Notes: a model not told the origin generated them from the letters alone. A DNA stretch of 64,000 bases from JAJPJE01 sp963724985 (GCA_963724985.1 CAVRWV010000033.1:558001-622000), one strand, 5' to 3'; positions 1 to 9,936 are shown, counted from the stretch's first letter. Numbers and translations: made by a program.

Positions 1-882
1 ATGCGCACTCTCTCATTCGTTCAGGTAGATGTATTCACCTCGCACGCGTTTGAAGGCAATCAACTCGCAGTTGTGATGGATGCTTCGGGCCTCGACACAG
101 GGCAGATGCAGGCGATTGCGCGTGAGATGAATCTCTCCGAGACCACGTTTGTGATTCCGCGTTCCTTCGAAGAAGAGCGCCATCACGGCCACCGCGTGAG
201 GATTTTTACCGTCAACGAGGAACTTCCATTCGCCGGCCATCCCACACTGGGGACAGCTTGGGTCTTGCGTCAGGCCAGCGAGGCTCCCGAAGTCTGGCTG
301 GATCTGAACGTCGGCCGTATTCCGGTTCAGTTCACCACCGACGAGCGCGGCGAAGTCTTCGGCGAGATGCGCCAGCGCGATCCCGAATTCGGCGCCGTTT
401 ATCCGCGAGAGGAGGTTGCTCGCGTCCTCGGTATCGCCGTCAATGAACTGGACCCTGATCTGCCGATTCAGACTGTTTCGACCGGTGTTCCCTTCACCAT
501 GGTCCCTTTCCGCTCGCTCGCGACGTTACAGAATCTAAGCGCAAATTGGTCTGCGATGAGCAGCTACCTCAAAGATAAAGACAGCAAGTTTCTCTACTTG
601 GTCTGTCGTGAAACCGTAGATCCGCGGGCGCGACTGCATGCGCGCATGATCTTCTACAACGGCGAAGATCCAGCAACCGGCTCGGCAGCCGGATGTTGCG
701 CTTCATGGATGACAGCGCACAATGTGGCAGCCTCAGGAGAACGCGTGTTGATCGAACAAGGAATCGAGATGAAACGTCCGAGCCGGATTTTTGTCTCCGC
801 CGAAAAACACGATCAACGCGTCGACAACGTTCGTGTCGGTGGAAATGTTGTGGAAGTCGCGCGCGGAGAAATTTTCTTCTGA
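1..882 (+). CDS. PhzF family isomerase/epimerase-like protein
   Basis: Full-length 293-residue PhzF-family protein. The N-terminus (FVQVDVFTSHAFEGNQLAVV) is the usual family start, so the gene appears complete although it begins at base 1. The family's catalytic Glu lies in the SETTFV stretch near residue 47, and the conserved GEDPATGSAAG loop is near residue 222. PhzF proteins have two similar diaminopimelate-epimerase-like halves. Only true PhzF acts in phenazine synthesis and no phenazine genes are nearby, so the substrate here is unknown. Cytoplasmic by sequence. Any promoter or ribosome site lies outside the window. Confidence 0.9.
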   Translation: MRTLSFVQVDVFTSHAFEGNQLAVVMDASGLDTGQMQAIAREMNLSETTFVIPRSFEEERHHGHRVRIFTVNEELPFAGHPTLGTAWVLRQASEAPEVWLDLNVGRIPVQFTTDERGEVFGEMRQRDPEFGAVYPREEVARVLGIAVNELDPDLPIQTVSTGVPFTMVPFRSLATLQNLSANWSAMSSYLKDKDSKFLYLVCRETVDPRARLHARMIFYNGEDPATGSAAGCCASWMTAHNVAASGERVLIEQGIEMKRPSRIFVSAEKHDQRVDNVRVGGNVVEVARGEIFF

Positions 883-1134
883 TCGATGCACCTCTTTGAG
901 GGTGCGCTCGTGCGCGTAAATCGCGGTCAATTCCATCCTGGTGTTTGGCTGCGATTTCCTCACATATTTCTCGCTCAAGATCTTTACATCATCTCTCACT
1001 GTGTCTAGGATTCCGCTCGCCTGGTGATTCAAAAAAACTAGAAGTCAGATTAAAAAGAGCGGGACAATTTCTCTGGCCGGTCCCACGACATTCGTATTGT
1101 CACGGCTTTGAGGCTTGTACCTGACAGGGGACCA

Positions 1135-1584
1135 ATGAAGCCGAAGAGAACCATCCTTTGCGTGGACGATAATGAGCAATCCCTCTCCATCCGAAAGGTA
1201 ATGCTGGAAACCCGCGGGTACCGCGTTATCACTTGCTCCAACGCTCCGGAAGCGCTGGCTATCTTCAAGAGCGGTGGCATCGATCTATTGCTCACCGATC
1301 TGATTATGCCGGGGCATGATGGTCATTGGCTGATCGAAGAGATCAAAAATCTCTCGCCCCAGACGCCGGCCATCCTCTTCTCCGGAAAGATCCGCATCTA
1401 CGATCGCGACCTGCGTGCAGACGCCTTTCTCCCTAAGGGGACTTACGCACCCATTGAGTTGCTGGAGCGCATCCGCTTGCTGCTGATCCGCAAGCGAGGA
1501 CCGAAGCGCAATCCGGTGCCTCTCGTCGCGGCACTTGCGAATCCGGCAACCTCGGGGCTGCCGATTTCGAAGATCGCGTCCTAA
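1135..1584 (+). CDS. Single-domain response regulator (receiver only)
   Basis: 149 residues from the ATG at 1135, preceded by an AGGGGA ribosome site. An in-frame TTG at 1108 is less likely. The protein is a CheY-like receiver: acidic pair in ILCVDDNEQS, phospho-acceptor Asp in LLLTDLIMPG, Thr/Ser position in AILFSGK and conserved Lys in FLPKG. About 25 basic residues follow the domain, with no DNA-binding or enzymatic output. It probably works through protein contact or a phosphorelay. No kinase is adjacent, so its partner cannot be named. Confidence 0.88.
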   Translation: MKPKRTILCVDDNEQSLSIRKVMLETRGYRVITCSNAPEALAIFKSGGIDLLLTDLIMPGHDGHWLIEEIKNLSPQTPAILFSGKIRIYDRDLRADAFLPKGTYAPIELLERIRLLLIRKRGPKRNPVPLVAALANPATSGLPISKIAS

Positions 1585-1602
1585 CGTCAGACTCTCGGAA
1601 AT

Positions 1603-2838
1603 TTAGAAACGCGTTGCCGATTTTGTAGTTTCCGATGGCAACTCGGAAGGATCGAAGTCCGCGAGTGATAGCCTCAGATTGCCGGAGTTTGTCGCGTAGG
1701 TAATTCCGGTCTCCATATCGATCACGCCGGCACGAATCAGTCGCTCGATTTCGCCGTCGAAATGTTGCATGCCCTCTTGATCGCCATCCTTGATGGCGTC
1801 AACCAGGGCGCGGCCCTCGCCTTCTCCGCGTTCGATGTACTCGCGCGTGCGCATCGTGGACTTCAGGATCTCGACCGCCGCCACTCGCCCTTTGCCGCCA
1901 CGGAGTGCAATCAACCGTTGCGAGATGAAATACCGGAACGATGCTGCAAGACGTTTGCGTATCGTCTGCTGATCGCTCAGAGGGAAGACGCCAATCACGC
2001 GCTCCACGGTCTTCGAAGCATCGATCGTGTGCAGGGTCGATAACACCAGGTGACCCGTCTCCGCTGCTGTCAGCGCAACTTCGATCGTCTCTTTGTCGCG
2101 CATCTCACCTACCAGAATCACTTTCGGAGCCTGACGCAGTGCTGCACGCAGCGCCAGTGCAAAGCTCGGTGTATCGCTATGCAGTTCGCGCTGGTGAACC
2201 GTCCCCTTTTTATGCTGGTGTAGAAACTCGATTGGGTCTTCGATCGTCACAATATGATCAGCACGATCGGTATTGATCTGGTCGATAATTGCCGCCAGCG
2301 TCGACGACTTCCCAGATCCAGTAGGCCCCGTAACCAGCACAATCCCGTTCTTCAAACCGCAAATGTCTTTCAGTTGTTCCGGCAGGCTGAGTTCTTCGAA
2401 TCCAGGAATGGTATGCGGAATTACACGCATGACAATGGCATACGATCCGCGCTGCTGAAAGATGTTGACGCGGAACCGGCATTTCGCGGCCAGGCTGTAT
2501 GAGAGATCGCACGACCCCTCCTCTTTCAGCGTCAGTGGAGCCTTGCGATTGCCTGCCATCAAGTCGTTGGCAAGGCTCTCAGTATGCTGTGCTGTCAGGA
2601 ATGGCAAACCTGCAACTTTGATAGGAACCAGTTGCCCATCGAGTTCGACCTGCGGCGCGCGCCCCGGCGAGAAAATCAGGTCACTCACCCGGGGATCGCA
2701 ATTCACCATCGCACTAACTAACGCAGCTGTATTGATCGTGACTTTTTTCGGAGCCGCTGCCGCCATTCCATTTCCATTTTGCGGCTTACCTTCAAAATCG
2801 GCTCCAGTGGCTGGATCTGCGAGTTGCGTGCTCCCCAA
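1603..2838 (-). CDS. pilT: PilT-like type IV pilus retraction ATPase
   Basis: 411-residue hexameric secretion ATPase of the PilT/PilU group. The N-terminal PAS-like half begins near residue 35. The Walker A GPTGSGKSS lies near residue 170, followed by the Asp box (TIEDPIEF), Walker B region (VILVGEMRD) and His box (HLVLSTLHT). PilT powers pilus retraction at the inner membrane. The usual SDLH motif near the start is replaced by SDLIFSPGRAPQVELDG, so this may be a divergent paralogue. No other pil genes are in the window. The first ~30 residues are Gly/Ala-rich and a later start is possible. Confidence 0.88.
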   Translation of the reverse strand: MGSTQLADPATGADFEGKPQNGNGMAAAAPKKVTINTAALVSAMVNCDPRVSDLIFSPGRAPQVELDGQLVPIKVAGLPFLTAQHTESLANDLMAGNRKAPLTLKEEGSCDLSYSLAAKCRFRVNIFQQRGSYAIVMRVIPHTIPGFEELSLPEQLKDICGLKNGIVLVTGPTGSGKSSTLAAIIDQINTDRADHIVTIEDPIEFLHQHKKGTVHQRELHSDTPSFALALRAALRQAPKVILVGEMRDKETIEVALTAAETGHLVLSTLHTIDASKTVERVIGVFPLSDQQTIRKRLAASFRYFISQRLIALRGGKGRVAAVEILKSTMRTREYIERGEGEGRALVDAIKDGDQEGMQHFDGEIERLIRAGVIDMETGITYATNSGNLRLSLADFDPSELPSETTKSATRF

Positions 2839-3049
2839 AAGTTATTCTCCCAGGCTCTTATCGAAGTTCAGAATAGCAAGCCGATCAGCAATTCCGTCCT
2901 CTCGCGAAAAGCGAAAGTAACTTGCGCGATAGGTCGTGCTCTGAATTTGTTAGCTGCTCCATGCTGCACGACGTGTACTGCTGTTAGGAAACCTGCCGGT
3001 CCGGCCTTACATCCCACCCGCCGGGCGACCTAAATTCAGGAGGAAGTTG

Positions 3050-3592
3050 ATGAAAACACACCCTTCCCTTCTCGTATTGACAATCCTGTTATTCGCAGCG
3101 GCGGGCATGGCGCAAACCACCGGTTCTTCCAGCGGCAACTCTCAGAGTTCCGCTCAGACTAGTTCCGATTCCGGAACCTCGGGCAGCATGGCTTCGCAAG
3201 CTGGCAGTCAAACCGCTGGCAGCGACACCGAGCAGATGATGGAAGGCTGCATCATCCGGGACCAGCAGGATTACTTCCTTGAGCCGATCAACGGGCAGGA
3301 GGTGCACCTCAACGGCCCCGATGTTGCGCAGCATGTGAATCATCATGTCCGCATCCACGGGAACGAACAGCCCACGCAAAGTACCAGTTCCGGCTCCACG
3401 GGCGCGATGGCTGGATCCAGTTCGTCGGCGAGCAGTTCGTCCAGTCCGCCCGAGTTCCTGGTAACCCGTGTGGACATGGTTTCAGAATCCTGCCCAGCAA
3501 ACCTGCAGCATCGTAATTCGTCGGGGTCTCAAGGTCCTGGCAGCGGGAATACGCACGAAGATAACGCGGGACCCAAGCAGAGTTCGTTTTAA
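3050..3592 (+). CDS. Secreted Ser-rich protein of unknown function
   Basis: 180 residues from the ATG at 3050. A perfect AGGAGG six bases upstream decides this start over the overlapping TTG at 3047. The N-terminus is a classical signal peptide (hydrophobic LLVLTILLFAAAG, cleavage after AMA-Q). The mature part has two low-complexity Ser/Gly/Thr tracts flanking a conserved-looking core (EGCIIRDQQDYFLEP, HLNGPDVAQHVNHHVRIHG). Small acidobacterial exported proteins often have such a core, but I know no function. Exported to periplasm or beyond. Confidence 0.75.
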   Translation: MKTHPSLLVLTILLFAAAGMAQTTGSSSGNSQSSAQTSSDSGTSGSMASQAGSQTAGSDTEQMMEGCIIRDQQDYFLEPINGQEVHLNGPDVAQHVNHHVRIHGNEQPTQSTSSGSTGAMAGSSSSASSSSSPPEFLVTRVDMVSESCPANLQHRNSSGSQGPGSGNTHEDNAGPKQSSF

Positions 3593-3879
3593 GCCAGAGC
3601 GTGCAGCTGTTTCGGGCCACTACGCCTTTTTGTTGATTCCAACCAGGAATTCGGCGACCACTGTCGCGCTATCGCAGCCGTTCTTTAGCTGGCGGGAATA
3701 CCTCCAGAGGTCGGCCAAGTAGTTATCTCTGGCAACAAGATGGCTCAACGTAAGTTGCTGAATTTATTGTCCTTATGTTCAAGGATCGAGGCTCGGTCGA
3801 CTGCCACTTGAGCGGCCAGTTCTACTCCGGAGTACTCGTACATCACCCTGCTGTTCGGAAGCTTCTGCTCGTGTAGGAT

Positions 3880-4710
3880 ATGTGCAGTCCGGTCACTTCG
3901 GTAACGGCCTGGGTCGCCGAACCGGATCTGCTGCAAATGCATGATAAGCCTCACAATCCGCGTGTTTCGACCGGACCCGCCGACGAACCTGAGACCGCGG
4001 AAAACGCGCAACTTTCTGAGGGGGTACGGGTTTCCTCAGATGTGAGCAGCGTAGCCCTTAACGGTGGAGTCTTAGGTGCGGGTGCCCGCCGCCTGCGCGA
4101 CACTGCTGTCGCGAAAAAAGCGGCGCCTGCAAGTACAGAAGGTTTGACGGATGCGGACCTGATGCTCAGGGTGAAGGATGGCGACGATGCCGCCTTCGAC
4201 TATCTCTGCGAGAAGTATCGGCGTCCGATGCTGGGCTTCATGTATCGCGTGGCCCGCAACACCAGCGTCGCTGAAGAACTCGCTCAGGAAGTCTTCCTTC
4301 GGGTCTATCGTGCCCGGCAAACCTACAATGCGGAAGCCAAGTTCAGTACCTGGCTGTACCGCATTGCGTCGAACCTTTCCGTGAATTACGTACGGGACAC
4401 GAAGTACGAGCGTCCCGAGATGAGCGTCAGCCTGGATGAACCCGACGACGAGAGTGGACTCACCATCGACGTCGCTGACTCCTCGCTGAACGCCGAGCAG
4501 TCAATTCTGCGCCGCGAGCGGATGGAAGCCATTCGCAAGCACGTGCAGGCGTTGCCCGAACGGCAGCGTGAAGCAGTCGTCATGCATAAGTATCAAGGTA
4601 TGGATTACCGGCAAATTGCCGATGTCCTAAAAATAAGTGAGTCGGCGACGAAGTCGCTGCTGTTCCGGGCGTACGAAACGCTTCGCGACCGGCTCAAGGA
4701 TTTTGTATAG
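3880..4710 (+). CDS. ECF RNA polymerase sigma factor
   Basis: Sigma-70 family ECF factor with region 2 at about residues 90-170 (DADLMLRVKDGDDAAF, then AEELAQEVFLRVYRAR and FSTWLYRIASNLSVNYVRD) and region 4 at about 212-270 (LPERQREAVVMHKYQGMDY, IADVLKISESATKSLLFRA). The ~85-residue Pro/Glu-rich N-terminal extension is unusual for an ECF factor. An internal ATG at 3937 is an alternative start and neither has a strong ribosome site. It directs RNA polymerase to a stress regulon, probably including its own operon. The anti-sigma gene follows after 11 bases. Confidence 0.9.
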   Translation: MCSPVTSVTAWVAEPDLLQMHDKPHNPRVSTGPADEPETAENAQLSEGVRVSSDVSSVALNGGVLGAGARRLRDTAVAKKAAPASTEGLTDADLMLRVKDGDDAAFDYLCEKYRRPMLGFMYRVARNTSVAEELAQEVFLRVYRARQTYNAEAKFSTWLYRIASNLSVNYVRDTKYERPEMSVSLDEPDDESGLTIDVADSSLNAEQSILRRERMEAIRKHVQALPERQREAVVMHKYQGMDYRQIADVLKISESATKSLLFRAYETLRDRLKDFV

Positions 4711-4721
4711 GGGAATGGGAT

Positions 4722-5198
4722 ATGAAGTGCGCGGAGGTTCACAGCTACCTGCTTGATCTGGCCACCGGCGAGGTAATTCCCGCCGGAGTGCAGGAACACC
4801 TACGTGCTTGCCAGGCTTGCTCGACAGAAGTCGATTCATTTCAGAAGACCATGGCGCTGCTCGATGAGTGGCAAGCGCCGGAAGACACGTCTCCTTATTT
4901 CATGACTCGCTTGCGCGCTCGTGTGCGCGAGGAGTCGCAACTGGAGGCTGCCAAGCCGGCCGGCTGGATGAGTTGGTTCCGAAAGCCCGCTCTCGCCGCC
5001 GCTTTCAGCTTGCTGATCCTGCTGAGCGCCTCGCTGATCCTGAGCCCGGATCACTCCTCCAAGCCGGCGTTACCGGCCGTGACGCAGCAGAAAATTTCTC
5101 CTGTAGCGGATTTGCAGTATCTGGATAAGAATGATGATGTGCTGGCAAATTTCGAACTGCTCGATGACGATGCAGGAGACCAGTCCGTCAGTCAGTAA
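4722..5198 (+). CDS. Zinc-finger anti-sigma factor (membrane anchored)
   Basis: 158 residues. The N-terminal zinc-binding anti-sigma motif is H-x3-C-x2-C type (EHLRACQACS, about residues 26-35). A single membrane span follows (ALAAAFSLLILLSASLIL, about residues 89-107), then a short acidic extracytoplasmic tail. Such proteins hold an ECF sigma factor inactive at the membrane. Its place 11 bases behind the sigma gene makes that protein the likely partner. It shares the operon with the DUF3106 gene 25 bases downstream. Confidence 0.85.
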   Translation: MKCAEVHSYLLDLATGEVIPAGVQEHLRACQACSTEVDSFQKTMALLDEWQAPEDTSPYFMTRLRARVREESQLEAAKPAGWMSWFRKPALAAAFSLLILLSASLILSPDHSSKPALPAVTQQKISPVADLQYLDKNDDVLANFELLDDDAGDQSVSQ

Positions 5199-5223
5199 AT
5201 TTGAATTTTGTTGTGCTTAGGCG

Positions 5224-5835
5224 ATGCAGGGAAGCAAGCCCATTTCGTGTGCTCTGTTGACGATGGCTTTGGCGCTATCGCCGGCGGTGGTTTTCGCCCA
5301 GCAGCGCAAGCCGCAACAGAATAATAATGCCCCCCGCTTGCAGGCTCCGCCCGGCAATGGAGGTGCATGGGCTCCCAAGGGTCCCGGTCCCCACCGGGGC
5401 GAGTGGCTGCGCAATAATCGAAACCTTCCCCTTCAAGAACAGGAAAAGAAACTCCAGAGCGATCCCAACTTTCAGGCATTGCCGCCGGAGCGTCAGGAGC
5501 AGCTCAAGAATCGCTTACAGCGCTTCAACAGCCTGCCTCCCGACCAGCAAAACCGCGTCCTCAAGCGCATGGAAACCTGGGAACACCTGCCTCCCGCGAA
5601 GCAGCAGGAAGCGATGGGTATTTACGATCGCATGAAGAGCATGCCCGCAGACCGCCGCATGATGATGCGAAGCGCTTATCGCAACTTGGAAAGCATGAGC
5701 CCGCAGGAACAGCAGCGCGTCATGGAATCTGATCGCTTCAAGTCGATGTTTAGTGACAATGAACGCGATCTGCTGAAGCGCAGTCTCGATCTCAACCTCG
5801 CCCACGAAGGCGAACCGCCACCGCAGAACCACTAA
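5224..5835 (+). CDS. Secreted DUF3106 protein
   Basis: 203 residues with a signal peptide (ALLTMALALSPAVVFA-Q). The mature part has the Gln/Arg/Met-rich repeats typical of DUF3106: LPPERQEQLKNRLQRF, LPPDQQNRVLKRMETW and LPPAKQQEAMGIYDRM, a periodic helical repeat with an LPP signature. DUF3106 proteins commonly sit behind an ECF sigma/anti-sigma pair in Acidobacteria, as here, so this is probably the periplasmic sensor or effector of that module. That role is inferred from position only. Confidence 0.8.
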   Translation: MQGSKPISCALLTMALALSPAVVFAQQRKPQQNNNAPRLQAPPGNGGAWAPKGPGPHRGEWLRNNRNLPLQEQEKKLQSDPNFQALPPERQEQLKNRLQRFNSLPPDQQNRVLKRMETWEHLPPAKQQEAMGIYDRMKSMPADRRMMMRSAYRNLESMSPQEQQRVMESDRFKSMFSDNERDLLKRSLDLNLAHEGEPPPQNH

Positions 5836-5881
5836 CCCCCGTTTCACGTTTCAGGCTTCTCACACTCTGCAGTTTTTTGGC

Positions 5882-5953
5882 TGTCACCCTGAGCGAGAGC
5901 CTGCCCTGAGCGAAGCCGAAGGGGCGAACGCCCGAGTCGAAGCGGCTCTACTT
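5882..5953. repeat. Interspersed TGTCA-CCGAGCG family repeat, copy 1
   Basis: A GC-rich non-coding unit begins TGTCACCCTGAGCG and carries the block GCCTGCCCTGAGCGAA followed by GAAGGGG. The same block recurs at 22741-22815, and related TGTCAT starts occur at 26362, 26584 and 31457. It lies between convergent genes. Confidence 0.6.
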
Positions 5954-6032
5954 TGTCGCGCTCGCACGAACAAATCAGGCAACTTCGGCAACTCTCTCTG
6001 CATTTTCGTGAAACGTGAAACTCGAAACGGGG

Positions 6033-6881
6033 TTAGTTCATGCTCGCCAGTTTTCGCCGGATCGACAATGCCGTCTGCCTCATCTCGTCGGCATCGGACG
6101 CCTCCGGTGACATCCGGATGTAGTTCTCCAGATCATCGGCCGCCGCGCGCAGCTGTCCTGTAGCCAATCGCAATAACCCGCGCTGCTTCATGTCTTCCGC
6201 CGACCGCGGATGCAGCGCCAGGATCAGATCCACCGCCTGCGCCGCCTTTCGTAGGTTGCGGCTAGAAATGTAGATCCCGCGCAGGTTGTTCAGCATGCGG
6301 GTAAGCATCTGCCGGCGCGACACCGTCTGCAGGAACTCCGGTTGGAAAGTCAACTGACCTGAGTAGATCGCGTCGAGCCTCTCCTGGCAGTCATTGGTAT
6401 CGAGAATATCGCCGCCATTGAAAGCATCGATCAGTATCTCCCGCCCATCCACCTCGTAGTGCTTGAGCAAAAAGTGCCCAGGCAGTCCTACACCGAATAG
6501 CGGGAAGCCCACTCGGCCTGCAACTTCCATGTAAACCAGCGCCAGGGTGATCGGAATCCCCAACTTGCGGTCGAGAACGTCATTCAGAAACGAGTTCCGC
6601 GGATCGTAGTACTCGTCTACGTTTCCGTGGAAGCCTTCTTCCTCGAACAGCACCTGGTTCAGTGCGGCAATGTAACTGGGAGGCTCGGGAGTTGCAGGAA
6701 GTAACGCGTCAACTCGTTTCCCAAGCTGATCCAGCAGCCGTATGTAAGGCTCGGTCTGCAGCCCGGGATATTCCATGCGCGCGATGGTCAGAGCAGCGCG
6801 CTCAAGGGAAATCCTGTCTTCGTCGATGTCGTGGCTGACCAGCGCGGAAAATTCTCCGCGTACTCCCCACTCCTCGGCCAT
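6033..6881 (-). CDS. SirB1-family transglutaminase-like/TPR protein
   Basis: 282 residues. The N-terminal SirB1 transglutaminase-like fold (about 30-180) includes YYDPRNSFLNDVLDRKLGIP, ITLALVYMEVAGRVG and VGLPGHFLLKH. The C-terminal TPR-like helices (about 195-275) include AAQAVDLILALHPRSAEDM. SirB1 proteins are widespread with poorly defined roles. Cytoplasmic, no signal peptide. It ends convergently with the sigma operon and stands apart from proline dehydrogenase downstream. Confidence 0.85.
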   Translation of the reverse strand: MAEEWGVRGEFSALVSHDIDEDRISLERAALTIARMEYPGLQTEPYIRLLDQLGKRVDALLPATPEPPSYIAALNQVLFEEEGFHGNVDEYYDPRNSFLNDVLDRKLGIPITLALVYMEVAGRVGFPLFGVGLPGHFLLKHYEVDGREILIDAFNGGDILDTNDCQERLDAIYSGQLTFQPEFLQTVSRRQMLTRMLNNLRGIYISSRNLRKAAQAVDLILALHPRSAEDMKQRGLLRLATGQLRAAADDLENYIRMSPEASDADEMRQTALSIRRKLASMN

Positions 6882-7028
6882 TCCGAAATCCTAGCAGAAC
6901 CGGGACGAGGGCGAGCAGAAGCTGAAGCCACCTAGGTCTCAATGCAGGAGTGCAATCTATGTCGGTGCCCCACATCTGCCCCTATTTGGCAGATGTGGGA
7001 TCGTGAAACGTGAACCGCGAAGTGTCCC

Positions 7029-7968
7029 CTACCGCCGCAAAAGGTTCTTTGCAATAAATACTGCGTTCGCCGGCCGCTCCGCCAGTCGCCGCATGAAGTA
7101 CGGGTACCACTCTGTTCCAAATGGCACATACACGCGCATGCCCCAGCCCTCGCGAACGATCTCTTCCTGCAAGTCTCGCCGTATCCCGTGCAGCATCTGG
7201 AACTCGAACGCTTCACGCGGCAGCTTCTCGCGTTTGGCGAACGCAATCATCTCGCGAATGATTTTCTCATCATGCGTCGCCAACCCGTGATACACGCCGC
7301 TCTTCACCAGGATCTTTGCCAGCTTCACATAATTCGAGTCCACATCCGATTTCGCCTGGAAAGCTATGTCAGCCGGCTCCTTGTACGCGCCTTTGCACAG
7401 GCGAATACGAATTCCTTCAGCTGAGCAGCTTCTCCACATCCGCTTCGCTTCGCTTCATGTACGACTGGATCACCGCGCCCACCCGCCCTTGGTTACCGGG
7501 CACGCGATGCATTTCGTGCACGAAGTCCAACGTCTTCTGTGTATACGGCGATCCTTCCATATCGACGCGAATAAAGTTATTGATCTGCGCTGCATGCGCA
7601 ATCAGTCCACACACCAGTTCCCGCGCCAGTGCCTCATCGACATCCAGTCCCATATGCGTCAGTTTCACGCTGACATTGGCATTCAGCTGGCGCTTGGCGA
7701 TGTCGTCCAGTATGTGGTGATAAAGTTCCGCGCTCTCGCGCGCTTCGGCAACGTTGGTCACATTTTCGCCAAGATTGTCGATCGAAACTGCCATGCCCTT
7801 CTGATTTAATTCAGCCGCAGCGGCGATCGCATCGTTGACCGTCGTTCCGGCAACGAAACGACGCGCCATCGGTTGGGCTAACGGCGACTGCTCGGCGAAT
7901 TTCCGTAATGCCTTGCTCTCTGAAAGATAGATAAAAAATGCTCTTAACACGTTCCACCTGGCTGCCAT
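7029..7968 (-). CDS. Proline dehydrogenase (frameshifted)
   Basis: About 310 residues split by one frameshift near 7420-7430. The upstream part (7417-7968) ends SEADVEKLLS and the downstream part resumes in another frame with AEGIRIRLCKGAYKEP, the conserved substrate-binding block. The FAD-dependent TIM-barrel enzyme oxidises proline to pyrroline-5-carboxylate. Family marks seen are RFVAGTT, VSVKLTHMGLD, IRVDMEGSPYT, the LCKGAYKEP Arg/Lys block, GLATHDEKI, FQMLHGIRRD and RVYVPFGTEWYPYFMRRLAERPAN. It is monofunctional, with no P5C dehydrogenase attached or adjacent. With both halves intact the break is probably a sequence error. Confidence 0.85.
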
Positions 7969-8152
7969 GCATAAAAATACCGGCGCGCGCGCCGGCTGGA
8001 TACTCGGCGACCCTCCTCCAAAAACGGGAAAGGCCGCACTGGAAACTTTGTTATCAAGGCCATTTCTGCGTAGTCGTTTGTATCACATCCCGAGCAACCA
8101 TCGTCAGCAGATGCGTCACTGGACTTGGGGTTTGCGATCACATCCCGCTGCA

Positions 8153-9763
8153 TCAGGAGACGAACTCGCCGTCCAGTGCATCCGCAATCTTCCCCGACGC
8201 AATCACCTCGGCTACACGCTCAAAATCACCCGATATGATGCGATCCTGCTCCAGCTTCTTCGATACCGCGCGGATGCGATCGTACGCACTCTGCCCGCGT
8301 TTCCCGAGCTTGAGCGGCGCCAGAAAATCGATCGCTTGCGCCGACGCCATCGCCTCAATCGCCAGCACGTTGCGGGTATTCTGCACCACTTTTTTCAGCT
8401 TGATGGCCGCCGCCATTCCCATCGAAACGTAATCTTCCTTGTTGCCCGACGTGGTGATCGAATCGACCGAGGCCGGATGCGCCAATATCTTGTTTTCACT
8501 CGCCAGCGCCGCTGCCGTCACCTGCGCCATCATGAATCCCGAATTCAGCCCGGCGCCTTGCGCAAGAAACGGTGGCAGCTCCTCATTGAGCGATGGATTC
8601 ACCAGCCGCTCAATTCGCCGCTCCGAGATTCCTGCCAGCGCGCTCAGCGCAATCGCCAGAAAGTCCAGCGCGAACGCCAACGGTTCACCATGAAAATTCC
8701 CGCCTGAGATTACATCTCCTGCGACGTTTTCCTCCCGCTTCCCGACCTGTCGGGGCTTGGGGAAAACCAGGGGATTATCCACTGCTGAATTCATCTCAAT
8801 CTCGAACACCCGCCGGCAGTGCGAGAGCGTATCCCTCACCGCGCCGTGAACCTGAGGAATGCAGCGCAGCGAATACGCGTCCTGCACTCGTCCACATTGC
8901 CGGTGCGATTCGCGAATCTCGCTGCCTTCCAGCATCTTGCGGATATTCTGTGCGCTTCGCATTTGCCCCAGGTGCGGCCGCGCTTTGTGTATGCGCTCAT
9001 CCATCGCCACGTCGGTTCCGCGCAATGCGTCGAGTGACAACGAGGCAATCACATCGGCGCTGTCGATCATGATCTCCGCCGCCCGAAGTGTGAGCGTGCC
9101 CACGGCCAGCATCGCTTGCGTGCCATTGATCAGCGAGATCGCCTCTTTGGCCTCCAGCATCAGCGGCTTGATGCTCGCACGCTTCATTGCGTCGGCTCCG
9201 CTGATCCGACGGCTCGCTGGATCGCCCTTCCGCCTCGGCTTCTTCCCCGGATTACCGGCGAAGTAAGCTTCTCCTTCACCGATCAGCACCAGCGCCAGGT
9301 GCGCCAGCGGCGCCAGATCTCCGCTTGCTCCCACGCTTCCCTGCGACGGCACCACAGGATGCACGCCGCGGTTCAACATCTCGCAAAGCGTCTCGATCAC
9401 GACAGGCCGAACTCCGCTGTTCCCTTTTGCCAGCGAGTTGGCACGCAGTAACAGCATGGCGCGAACTTCCGACTCGGACAGCGGCTCTCCAACCCCGACC
9501 GCATGCGACCGCAACAAATTCAATTGCAGCTCACGGATCTGTTCCGGAGCGATCCGCACGTCGCTCAACTTACCAACGCCGGTATTCACCGCGTAGGCCA
9601 CGCGATTCCCGGCCAGCAGGTCCTCCACAACTGCCCGTGCCCGTTCGACCGACTCACGCGCAAAGCTCTCCAACAGCACCGGGCGTTGTTCGTATACAAC
9701 CGCGCTGAGTTCTTCGAGGTCGAGGTCGTTTCCGTTGATTCGGACAGGCTGCATAGAGACCAT
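8153..9763 (-). CDS. hutH: Histidine ammonia-lyase
   Basis: 536 residues, slightly longer than the usual ~510 because of a basic insert near residue 173 (PGKKPRRKGDPASRR). The enzyme deaminates histidine to urocanate. The MIO cofactor triad Ala-Ser-Gly lies in GSVGASGDLAPLAH at about residues 142-155. Other conserved blocks are YAVNTGVGKL, NLLRSHAVGVGEPL, QDAYSLRCIPQVHGA and NPLVFP. ATG codons at 9763 and 9754 are both possible starts. No other hut gene is nearby, so urocanate processing must be encoded elsewhere. Confidence 0.93.
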   Translation of the reverse strand: MVSMQPVRINGNDLDLEELSAVVYEQRPVLLESFARESVERARAVVEDLLAGNRVAYAVNTGVGKLSDVRIAPEQIRELQLNLLRSHAVGVGEPLSESEVRAMLLLRANSLAKGNSGVRPVVIETLCEMLNRGVHPVVPSQGSVGASGDLAPLAHLALVLIGEGEAYFAGNPGKKPRRKGDPASRRISGADAMKRASIKPLMLEAKEAISLINGTQAMLAVGTLTLRAAEIMIDSADVIASLSLDALRGTDVAMDERIHKARPHLGQMRSAQNIRKMLEGSEIRESHRQCGRVQDAYSLRCIPQVHGAVRDTLSHCRRVFEIEMNSAVDNPLVFPKPRQVGKREENVAGDVISGGNFHGEPLAFALDFLAIALSALAGISERRIERLVNPSLNEELPPFLAQGAGLNSGFMMAQVTAAALASENKILAHPASVDSITTSGNKEDYVSMGMAAAIKLKKVVQNTRNVLAIEAMASAQAIDFLAPLKLGKRGQSAYDRIRAVSKKLEQDRIISGDFERVAEVIASGKIADALDGEFVS

Positions 9764-9901
9764 GTATTTGTCGGCGTCCTTCCGAGGAACCTCTATCAGG
9801 CCGCACTGGCTGCTTCAGGCAAACGTGACAGTGTATCAGGTCAGAGGAGCAGTAAGCAGATCGGAGCCGGAACGCGAAACCGGCCCTGGGAGCCTTCACC
9901 C

Positions 9902-9936
9902 AATTACTAATTACCAATTACTAATTACTAATTACT
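9902..9936. repeat. AT-rich tandem 7-mer array at a gene end
   Basis: Head-to-tail, slightly degenerate copies of ATTACTA. The array supplies the TAA stop codon (9932-9934) of the minus-strand thioesterase gene. Similar arrays occur at 40697-40729 and, in short form, near 20655. Confidence 0.7.

Noticed and set aside
733..1032. 99-residue minus-strand frame overlapping the PhzF gene end
   Set aside because: Half is antisense to PhzF; no ribosome site or recognisable motif.
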